Shown here: positions 15,896 to 21,626 of the stretch, piece after piece
How the letters are laid out: every line of letters starts with the position of its first letter
Numbering within the stretch: the stretch's first letter is position 1
NCBI GenBank assembly: GCA_001771975.1
Contig: MERE01000173.1
Coordinates: 1-21,626, forward strand
Source: Betaproteobacteria bacterium RIFCSPLOWO2_02_FULL_68_150
GTDB taxonomy: Bacteria; Pseudomonadota; Gammaproteobacteria; Burkholderiales; SG8-39
Direction of reading: 5' to 3'
Length of the DNA: 21,626 nucleotides
The notes under the pieces: model-generated
The model's database searches: none
Told to the model about the DNA's origin: nothing
Seen by the model: only the letters and a program-made list of their open reading frames with translations
Program-made: the position numbers and the translations under genes

Positions 15896-16924
15896 ATGAT
15901 CATCGACTGCCACGGCCACTACACCACCGCGCCCAAAGCGCTGGAGGACTGGCGCAACGCGCAGATCGCCGGTCTGAAGGATCGCGCGAAAGCCCCGAGG
16001 GTCTCGGAGCTGCGGATCAGCGACGACGAACTGCGCGAATCGATCGAGAAGAACCAGCTGCGGCAGATGAAGGAGCGCGGCCACGACCTCACGGTCTTCT
16101 CGCCGCGCGCGAGCTTCATGGCGCACCACATCGGCGATTTCGGCACCAGCTCGACCTGGGCCGCGATCTGCAACCAGCTGTGCTACCGCGTCGCGAAGCT
16201 TTTTCCGGAAAACTTCATCGGCGCGGCGATGCTGCCGCAGTCGCCGGGCGTCGATCCGAAGACCTGCATTCCCGAGCTCGAGCGCTGCGTGCGCGAATAC
16301 GGTTGCGTAGCGATCAACCTCAATCCCGATCCTTCGGGCGGGCACTGGAAGGAGCCGCCGCTCTCCGACCGCCACTGGTACCCGATCTACGAGAAGATGG
16401 TCGAGTACGACATCCCCGCCATGATCCATGTCAGCACGAGTTGCAACGCCTGCTTTCACACCACCGGCGCGCATTACCTCAACGCCGACACGACCGCCTT
16501 CATGCAGTGCCTCACGGCGGACCTGTTCAAGGATTTTCCCGCGCTGCGCTTCGTCATCCCGCACGGCGGCGGCGCGGTGCCCTACCATTGGGGGCGCTTT
16601 CGCGGCCTGGCGCAGGAACTGAAGCGGCCGCTCCTCAAGGACCACCTCCTGAACAACATCTGGTTCGACACCTGCGTCTACCACCAGCCGGGCATCGACC
16701 TGCTGGCGCGCGTGATTCCCGCGGACAACATCCTGTTCGCGTCCGAGATGTTCGGCGCGGTGAAGGGCGTCGATCCGGAGACAGGGTTCAACTATGACGA
16801 CACGCGGCGCTACGTCGAGGCCACCGCGAACCTCACTTCGGCAGAGCGCCGCAAGGTCTTCGAAGGCAACGCGCGCCGCGTCTATCCACGGCTCGACCGA
16901 GCGCTGAAGGCGCGCGGCCTGTGA
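15896..16924 (+). CDS. ligJ: 4-oxalomesaconate hydratase
   Basis: A 342-residue amidohydrolase-fold enzyme that hydrates oxalomesaconate (4-carboxy-2-hydroxymuconate form) to 4-carboxy-4-hydroxy-2-oxoadipate in the 4,5-cleavage pathway. It begins MIIDCHGHY, giving the metal ligands H6 and H8; H178 (AMIHVS), H223 (IPHGGGAVPYHWGRF) and E284 (FASEMFG) fall at the positions I recall for the zinc site and active site of Sphingobium LigJ, which has almost the same length. LNPDPSGGHWKEPPLSDRHW (142-161) is another family block. The ATG at 15896 is preferred over 15872 because GGGAG sits 7 bp before it and the protein then starts at the first strand. It is 31 bp downstream of the ModA-like gene and 28 bp upstream of ligK. 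Confidence 0.93.
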   Translation: MIIDCHGHYTTAPKALEDWRNAQIAGLKDRAKAPRVSELRISDDELRESIEKNQLRQMKERGHDLTVFSPRASFMAHHIGDFGTSSTWAAICNQLCYRVAKLFPENFIGAAMLPQSPGVDPKTCIPELERCVREYGCVAINLNPDPSGGHWKEPPLSDRHWYPIYEKMVEYDIPAMIHVSTSCNACFHTTGAHYLNADTTAFMQCLTADLFKDFPALRFVIPHGGGAVPYHWGRFRGLAQELKRPLLKDHLLNNIWFDTCVYHQPGIDLLARVIPADNILFASEMFGAVKGVDPETGFNYDDTRRYVEATANLTSAERRKVFEGNARRVYPRLDRALKARGL

Positions 16925-16952
16925 ATCCGGACCCCCTGAAAGGAAAGGTTCC

Positions 16953-17630
16953 ATGAGCTCGATTGCAGTGCGCCATATCCAGCGCCCCGAGGCAGGGGTC
17001 GTCGCCGCGCTTTCGCGGTTCGGAGTCGCCACCCTGCACGAAGCGCAGGGCCGCTCCGGCCTCATGGACACCGACATCCGGCCGATCTACACGGGCGCCT
17101 CGCTATGCGGACCGGCGCTCACCGTTTTGACGCATCCGGGCGACAACTGGATGCTGCACGTGGCCGCCGAGCTGCTGCAACCCGGCGACGTGCTCGTCAT
17201 CGCCTGCAGCGCGCCCAATGGGGACGGCATGTTCGGCGAGCTGCTGGCGACGTCCTACAGGGCGCGTGGCGCCAAAGGGCTGGTGAGCGATACCGGGGTG
17301 CGCGACGTGAAGGAAATCTCGGCCATGGGCTTCCCGGTATTCTCGCGCCACATCTCGGCCAAAGGTACCGTCAAAGCGACCGTAGGCGCGGTCAACGTGC
17401 CGGTGGTATGCGCAGGGATGCTCGTCAATCCGGGGGACGTCGTGGCTGCGGACGACGATGGCGTGGTGGTGATCCCGCGCGGCAAGGCTGCCGAAGTGGC
17501 CAAGGCCGCGCAGGCGCGCGAAGACAAGGAAGCCGCGACGCGCAAGCGCCTCGCCGCGGGAGAACTGGGCCTCGATGTCTATGGGATGCGCGAGGCGCTC
17601 GCCAAGGCGGGGCTGAAGTACGTCGAGTGA
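16953..17630 (+). CDS. ligK: 4-carboxy-4-hydroxy-2-oxoadipate aldolase (HMG/CHA aldolase)
   Basis: A 225-residue class II pyruvate aldolase of the RraA-like fold that splits 4-carboxy-4-hydroxy-2-oxoadipate into pyruvate and oxaloacetate, the last step of the route. The active-site stretch GELLATSYRARGAKGLVSD (95-113) followed by TGVRDVKE gives R117 and D118, the conserved pair that binds pyruvate and the divalent metal in HMG/CHA aldolases. VNPGDVVAADDDGVVVIPRG (158-177) is the other family signature. GAAAGGAAAGG lies about 5 bp before the ATG. The gene follows ligJ closely, and after it the operon is interrupted by 176 bp that hold a large inverted repeat. Confidence 0.94.
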   Translation: MSSIAVRHIQRPEAGVVAALSRFGVATLHEAQGRSGLMDTDIRPIYTGASLCGPALTVLTHPGDNWMLHVAAELLQPGDVLVIACSAPNGDGMFGELLATSYRARGAKGLVSDTGVRDVKEISAMGFPVFSRHISAKGTVKATVGAVNVPVVCAGMLVNPGDVVAADDDGVVVIPRGKAAEVAKAAQAREDKEAATRKRLAAGELGLDVYGMREALAKAGLKYVE

Positions 17631-17697
17631 TGGCCGGGCTCGTACTCGATATGCATTCCGCCGCGATCGATCATCCGCGCTACCGTTTTGGGGTTCA

Positions 17698-17703
17698 TAT
17701 AAT
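17698..17703 (+). promoter_or_regulatory. Consensus -10 hexamer before the ligK-ligI inverted repeat
   Basis: TATAAT is a perfect -10 match in a GC-rich genome and lies immediately before the large inverted repeat. No -35 box of quality was found 16-18 bp upstream. If used, transcription of ligIABC would begin near 17710, inside the left arm, and the mRNA would carry a hairpin at its very 5' end. Confidence 0.3.
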
Positions 17704-17755
17704 CTCCGGTTTTTTTGGCTGGATCGCGGCGCGATCCAGCCAAAAAAACCGGAGA
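17703..17755. repeat. Perfect 25-bp inverted repeat with 3-base centre
   Basis: The left arm (17703-17727) begins TCTCCGG, then seven T, then GGCTGGATCGC. The right arm (17731-17755) is its exact reverse complement, ending CCGGAGA; the centre is GGC. The 25-bp stem has no mismatch. It does not behave as a classical intrinsic terminator, because the T-run lies before the stem and the A-run after the inner stem on both strands. In RNA it would make a 25-bp duplex, long enough to be an RNase III substrate. It occupies the only sizeable gap (17631-17806) inside the lig operon, between ligK and ligI. No target-site duplication is visible around it. Confidence 0.95.
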
Positions 17756-17806
17756 CCGGGGAAATTCAAATTCGCACCGCTGCCTGCTTCCGAGCGCTGA
17801 AAATCC

Positions 17807-18712
17807 ATGGACCCCGACTGGCTTCCGTTTCACCCCAACCCCTCCAGGCCCGCATTCCGTGCGCCGGCGGGCGCTGTGGATGCACATTGCCATGTGTTCG
17901 GCCCGCAAGCGCGGTTTCCCTTCGCACCCGAGCGCAAGTACACGCCTTGCGACGCATCGAAGGAGCAGCTGTTCGCGCTGCGCGATCTGCTCGGCTTCGA
18001 GCGCAACGTGATCGTGCAGGCGACCTGCCATGGCAACGACAACCGTGCGCTGCTGGATGCGCTGCAGCACTCGAACGGCAAGGCCCGCGGCGTCGCTTCG
18101 GTGGCGCGCGACGTGAGCGATGCCGCGCTCGAGGCGATGCACGCCGCGGGCGTGCGCGGCACGCGCTTCAATTTCGTGCGGCGGCTGGTGGAGTTCACCC
18201 CGCGCGAAATGCTCGCCGAAATCGCGCAGCGCATCGCGCCGCTCGGCTGGCACGTGGTGGTGTATTTCGAGGCGCAGGACCTGCCCGGGCTGTGGGATTT
18301 CTTCACCGCGCTGCCGACCGTCGTGGTGGTGGACCACCTGGGACGCCCGGACGTGCGCAAGCCCGTGGACGGCCCAGAATTCGAACGCTTCGTGAAGCTG
18401 CTTGGCGAGCACCCGAACATCTGGTCCAAGGTGAGCTGCCCGGAGCGGCTGTCGGCGAGCGGCCCGCCGGCGCTCGAGGGCGAACGCAACGCCTACCGCG
18501 ACGTCGTGCCCTTCGCGCGCCGCATCGTGGAGGCCTTCCCGGAGCGCGTGCTGTGGGGCACCGACTGGCCGCACCCGAACCTGAAGAGCCACATGCCCGA
18601 CGACGGCCTGCTCGCCGACTTCATTCCGCACATCGCGCCTGCGCCCGAACTGCAGCGCAAGCTCCTGGTGGACAACCCGATGCACCTGTACTGGCCCGAA
18701 GAAGCGAAGTAG
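17807..18712 (+). CDS. ligI: 2-pyrone-4,6-dicarboxylate hydrolase
   Basis: A 301-residue amidohydrolase-superfamily lactonase that opens 2-pyrone-4,6-dicarboxylate to oxalomesaconate. GAVDAHCHVFGPQARFPF (22-39) contains the H27/H29 pair; FEAQDLPGLWDF, VVVVDHLGRPD (172-182, H177) and LWGTDWPHPNLK (249-260, D253) follow in the family order. D253 matches the general base of LigI, which works without a metal. The family length is about 295-300. The ribosome-binding site before the ATG at 17807 is poor. The gene follows the 176-bp gap with the inverted repeat and ends 9 bp before ligA. Confidence 0.94.
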   Translation: MDPDWLPFHPNPSRPAFRAPAGAVDAHCHVFGPQARFPFAPERKYTPCDASKEQLFALRDLLGFERNVIVQATCHGNDNRALLDALQHSNGKARGVASVARDVSDAALEAMHAAGVRGTRFNFVRRLVEFTPREMLAEIAQRIAPLGWHVVVYFEAQDLPGLWDFFTALPTVVVVDHLGRPDVRKPVDGPEFERFVKLLGEHPNIWSKVSCPERLSASGPPALEGERNAYRDVVPFARRIVEAFPERVLWGTDWPHPNLKSHMPDDGLLADFIPHIAPAPELQRKLLVDNPMHLYWPEEAK

Positions 18713-18721
18713 GAGACTGCA

Positions 18722-19117
18722 ATGGCCCTCGACAAACCCTACCGCGATGTCCCCGGCACGACGATCTTCGATGCCGAGGAGTCGCGCAAAGGCTACTGGC
18801 TGAACCAGTTCTGCATGTCGCTGATGAAAGCCGCGAACCGCGAGCGCTTCAAGGCCGGCGAGCGCGCCTATCTCGACGAGTGGCCGATGACCGAGGCGCA
18901 GAAGCAGGCGGTGCTGGCGCGCGATCTGAACCGCTGCATCGCGCTCGGCGGCAACATCTACTTCCTCGCGAAAATCGGCGCCACCGACGGCAAGAGCTTT
19001 CAGCAGATGGCGGGCAGCATGACCGGCCTGAGCGAGGAGGAATACCGCCGCATGATGGTCGGCGGCGGCCGCCCGATCGAGGGCAACCGCTATCGGCACG
19101 AATGGGAGAAGAAGTGA
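18722..19117 (+). CDS. ligA: Protocatechuate 4,5-dioxygenase alpha subunit
   Basis: A 131-residue helical subunit that caps the active site of the catalytic beta subunit. GTTIFDAEESRKGYWLNQFC (12-31), MSLMKAANRERF, and the C-terminal half with ALGGNIYFLAKIGATDGKSF (74-93) and QQMAGSMTGLSEEEYRRMM are typical LigA segments. AGGAG lies 6 bp before the ATG. The stop overlaps the ligB start by one base (TGATG), the tight coupling expected for a one-to-one heteromeric complex. No metal ligands are expected or seen. Confidence 0.95.
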   Translation: MALDKPYRDVPGTTIFDAEESRKGYWLNQFCMSLMKAANRERFKAGERAYLDEWPMTEAQKQAVLARDLNRCIALGGNIYFLAKIGATDGKSFQQMAGSMTGLSEEEYRRMMVGGGRPIEGNRYRHEWEKK

Positions 19118-19974
19118 TGGCCCGCATCACCGCCAGCGTCTACACCTCGCACGTGCCGGCGATCGGCGCCGCGCTCGACCACGGCAGGACGCACGAACCC
19201 TATTGGCAGAAGGTTTTCAGCGGCTACGAATTCTCCAGGCATTGGATGCGGGAGAACCCGCCCGACGTGATCTTCCTCGTCTACAACGACCACGCCAACG
19301 CGTTCAGCCTGGAGATCATCCCGACCTTCGCGATCGGCACGGCCGCGGAGTTCGCCGTTGCGGATGAAGGCTGGGGCCCGCGCCCGGTGCCGAAGGTGAT
19401 CGGCCATCCGGAGCTCGCCGCGCATATCGCGCAGTCGGTGATCCAGGACGATTTCGACCTCACGATCGTCAACAAGATGGACGTCGACCACGGCCTCACC
19501 GTTCCGCTGTCGCTCCTGTGCGGCCAGCCGCAGGCCTGGCCGTGCCCGGTGATTCCGTTCGCCGTGAACGTCGTCCAGTACCCGGTGCCCTCGGGCCGGC
19601 GCTGCTTCCAGCTCGGCCAGGCGATTCGCCGTGCCGTTGAATCGTACGACGACCCGCTGCAGGTGCAGATCTGGGGCACCGGCGGCATGAGCCATCAGCT
19701 GCAGGGGCCGCGCGCCGGGCTGATCAATCGCGAATGGGACCAGCGCTTTCTCGACCGCCTGATCGCGGAGCCCGCCGCGCTCGCGCAGTTGCCGCACATC
19801 GAGTACGTGCGCGAAGCCGGTTCCGAGGGCATCGAGCTGGTGATGTGGCTGATCGCCCGCGGCGCGATGAACGATGTCGATCGCGGCGCACCGCCCAGGG
19901 TGGTGCACCGCTTCTATCACGTGCCGGCCTCGAACACCGCTGTAGGCCACCTGATTCTGGAAAACGCAGGATGA
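19117..19974 (+). CDS. ligB: Protocatechuate 4,5-dioxygenase beta (catalytic) subunit
   Basis: A 285-residue non-heme iron(II) extradiol dioxygenase that cleaves protocatechuate between C4 and C5 to 4-carboxy-2-hydroxymuconate-6-semialdehyde. The iron ligands are H12 (TSHVPAIG), H59 (YNDHANAF) and E240 (SEGIELVMW). H125 (DVDHGLTVP) and H193 (GGMSHQLQG) supply the second-shell and catalytic histidines. The last three are offset by about two residues from the numbering I recall for SYK-6 LigB. The start at 19117 overlaps the ligA stop. With LigA it forms the ring-cleaving complex in the cytoplasm. Confidence 0.96.
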   Translation: MARITASVYTSHVPAIGAALDHGRTHEPYWQKVFSGYEFSRHWMRENPPDVIFLVYNDHANAFSLEIIPTFAIGTAAEFAVADEGWGPRPVPKVIGHPELAAHIAQSVIQDDFDLTIVNKMDVDHGLTVPLSLLCGQPQAWPCPVIPFAVNVVQYPVPSGRRCFQLGQAIRRAVESYDDPLQVQIWGTGGMSHQLQGPRAGLINREWDQRFLDRLIAEPAALAQLPHIEYVREAGSEGIELVMWLIARGAMNDVDRGAPPRVVHRFYHVPASNTAVGHLILENAG

Positions 19975-19987
19975 ACCGGAGATCCGC

Positions 19988-20929
19988 ATGAAAATCGCAC
20001 TCGCCGGCGCCGGTGCCTTCGGCATCAAGCACCTCGAAGGCCTCGCCAGGATCGACGGCGTCGAAGTCGTCTCGCTGGTCGGCCGCGAGCTCGCCAAGAC
20101 GCAGCAGGTGGCTGCCAGGTTCGGCATCAAGCATGTCGCCACCGATCTCGCCGCCAGCCTCGCGATCAAGGAGGTCGACGCGGTCATCCTGTGCACTCCC
20201 ACCCAGATGCATGCCGCGCAGTCGATCGACTGTTTGAAGGCGGGCAAGCACGTGCAGGTCGAAATTCCGCTCGCCGACCGGCTCGCCGACGCCGAAGCGG
20301 TGGCGCAACTGCAGCAGCAGACCGGGCTCGTCGCGATGTGCGGCCACACGCGCCGCTTCAACCCGAGCCACCAGTGGATCCACAAGCGCATCGTCAAGGG
20401 CGAGCTCGGAATCCAGCAGATGGACGTGCAGACCTATTTCTTCCGCCGCAGCAACATGAACGCGCTCGGCCAGCCGCGCAGCTGGACCGATCACCTGCTG
20501 TGGCACCACGCCGCCCACACGGTGGACCTCTTCCAGTACCAGACCGGCGAGGAGGTGGTCGTCGCCAACGCGGTCCAGGGTCCGATGCATCCTGCGCTCG
20601 GCATTGCGATGGACCTGTCGATCCAGCTGAAAACGCGGTCCGGCCGCATCTGCACGCTTTCGCTTTCGTTCAACAACGACGGCCCGCTCGGCACCTTTTT
20701 CCGCTACATCTGCGACCACGGCACCTACCTCGCGCGCTACGACGACCTGCTCGACGGCAAGGACAACAAAATCGACGTCTCGAAGGTCGACGTTTCGATG
20801 AACGGCATCGAGCTGCAGGACCGGGAGTTCGTCGCCGCGATCCGCGAGCGCCGCGAACCCAACGCGAGCGTGGCGCAGGTACTGCCGTGCTACCGCACGC
20901 TGCACCAGCTCGAACAGCACATGGGTTGA
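19988..20929 (+). CDS. ligC: 4-carboxy-2-hydroxymuconate-6-semialdehyde dehydrogenase
   Basis: A 313-residue GFO/IDH/MocA-fold dehydrogenase that oxidises the cyclic hemiacetal of 4-carboxy-2-hydroxymuconate semialdehyde to 2-pyrone-4,6-dicarboxylate with NADP. The Rossmann motif GAGAFG is at 7-12, CTPTQMHA (74-81) and VQVEIPLADRLADAE (92-106) follow, then the substrate domain with GHTRRFNPSHQWIH and LWHHAAHTVDLFQY. EIPLAD replaces the EKP motif of most MocA proteins, which is usual for LigC. CCGGAGA lies 5 bp before the ATG. It is 13 bp after ligB and its product is the substrate of LigI. Confidence 0.95.
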   Translation: MKIALAGAGAFGIKHLEGLARIDGVEVVSLVGRELAKTQQVAARFGIKHVATDLAASLAIKEVDAVILCTPTQMHAAQSIDCLKAGKHVQVEIPLADRLADAEAVAQLQQQTGLVAMCGHTRRFNPSHQWIHKRIVKGELGIQQMDVQTYFFRRSNMNALGQPRSWTDHLLWHHAAHTVDLFQYQTGEEVVVANAVQGPMHPALGIAMDLSIQLKTRSGRICTLSLSFNNDGPLGTFFRYICDHGTYLARYDDLLDGKDNKIDVSKVDVSMNGIELQDREFVAAIRERREPNASVAQVLPCYRTLHQLEQHMG

Positions 20930-20975
20930 GCGCACCCGCACCCCACACTCCATCGATTGCGAATCCGGAGACCAC

Positions 20976-21626
20976 ATGGCCTACCTGCAGCTTGGCTTGG
21001 AAGCTTATTCGCCAAGGGAAATCACCGAGAAGGTGAACCTTCTGGGTGTGACCAAGGCGCGCCTGCCGTTCCTGCAGACGGCGATGCTCGGCGTGCTCGC
21101 CGGCGGGTTCATCGGCCTCGGCGCGCTCTTCTTCACGCTCGTGGCGAGCGACGCGACGCTGGGGTTCGCCGCGACGCGGGTGCTCGGCGGGCTGATGTTC
21201 TCGCTCGGGCTGATCCTGGTCTCGGTGGGAGGAGCCGAGCTCTTCACCGGCAACAACCTGATGGTCATGGCGTTGGCGGACCGCAAGATCACCATCGCCG
21301 AGCTCCTGCGCAACTGGATCATCGTCTATGCAGCAAACGCCTTCGGCGCCATCGGCCTCGCGGTGGTGGTTTGTCTGGCCAACCATGGCGCAATGAACGG
21401 CGGCGCGGTCGGTGCGGCTTACGTGAAGATCGCGGCGGCAAAGACCGCGCTGCCCTTCGGCGAGGCGTTCTTCAAGGGCGTGCTGTGCAACCTGCTCGTG
21501 TGCCTCGCGGTATGGCTCGCGATGGCCGGTCATACGGTGGTCGACAAGATTCTCGCGATCGTGTTCCCGATCTCGGCGTTCGTCGCCGCGGGCTTCGAGC
21601 ACAGCGTCGCCAACATGTACTTCATC
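20976..21626 (+). CDS. Formate/nitrite transporter (FNT) family channel, 3' end outside window
   Basis: The frame is open from the ATG at 20976 to the window end, giving 217 residues of a family usually about 270-290 long. CCGGAGA lies 4 bp before the ATG. FNT signatures are visible: LPFLQTAMLGVLAGGFIGLG (30-49), GAELFTGNNLMVM (86-98), RNWIIVYAANAFGAIG (112-127), FFKGVLCNLLVCLAVW (165-180) and FEHSVANMYFI (207-217), with the central histidine H209. These form pentameric inner-membrane channels for small monocarboxylates or nitrite coupled to protons. The gene is 46 bp after ligC on the same strand. It may export formate or another small acid made during aromatic degradation; the substrate is inferred. 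Confidence 0.92.
   Translation, partial: MAYLQLGLEAYSPREITEKVNLLGVTKARLPFLQTAMLGVLAGGFIGLGALFFTLVASDATLGFAATRVLGGLMFSLGLILVSVGGAELFTGNNLMVMALADRKITIAELLRNWIIVYAANAFGAIGLAVVVCLANHGAMNGGAVGAAYVKIAAAKTALPFGEAFFKGVLCNLLVCLAVWLAMAGHTVVDKILAIVFPISAFVAAGFEHSVANMYFI

Noticed and set aside
17703..17755. The inverted repeat as a Rho-independent terminator or insertion-sequence end
   Set aside because: The poly-T precedes and the poly-A follows the inner stem on both strands, no transposase is near, and no flanking target duplication is seen.

Overview
The window is about 21.6 kb of GC-rich, gene-dense chromosomal DNA. It looks like a soil or freshwater proteobacterium, most probably a Burkholderiales-type betaproteobacterium. 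The reasons are the protocatechuate 4,5-cleavage genes, a TAXI-type TRAP transporter, an ADP-forming acyl-CoA synthetase and a relic of a Bug/TctC binding protein; the lineage is an inference from gene content. I see no tRNA, rRNA, CRISPR array, integrase or insertion sequence.

Region 1 (4-2807) has a crotonase-family hydratase on the minus strand facing away from a GntR/UTRA regulator, which is followed by an acyl-CoA dehydrogenase. An 8-bp-arm palindrome between the divergent starts is the likely regulator operator.

Region 2 (2814-11617, minus strand) is a seven-gene run that reads as one operon: ADP-forming acyl-CoA synthetase, thiolase-like protein, DUF35 zinc-ribbon/OB partner, TAXI binding protein, fused TRAP permease, acyl-CoA dehydrogenase and a LiuC-like crotonase. 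The logic is import of a carboxylate, conversion to its CoA thioester, alpha,beta-dehydrogenation, hydration and C-C cleavage. The thiolase-like protein lacks all the usual catalytic residues and sits 3 bp from a DUF35 gene, as in steroid side-chain aldolases, so the cleavage may be a retro-aldol. The substrate is unknown.

Region 3 (11708-13744, minus strand) is a cytoplasmic molybdopterin oxidoreductase of unknown substrate, divergent from region 4.

Region 4 (13804-21626, plus strand) begins with a relic of a Bug-family binding protein. It continues with pobA, a ModA-like binding protein without a signal peptide, ligJ, ligK, a perfect 25-bp inverted repeat, ligI, ligA, ligB, ligC and a formate/nitrite-family channel cut by the window end. 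Together pobA-ligABCIJK take 4-hydroxybenzoate through protocatechuate, 4-carboxy-2-hydroxymuconate semialdehyde, 2-pyrone-4,6-dicarboxylate and oxalomesaconate to pyruvate and oxaloacetate. The tautomerase LigU and a dedicated aromatic-acid importer are not in the window.

The points most worth a second look are the thiolase-like/DUF35 pair, the large hairpin between ligK and ligI, the signal-less ModA-like protein in the aromatic operon, the channel at its end, and the Bug relic upstream of pobA.
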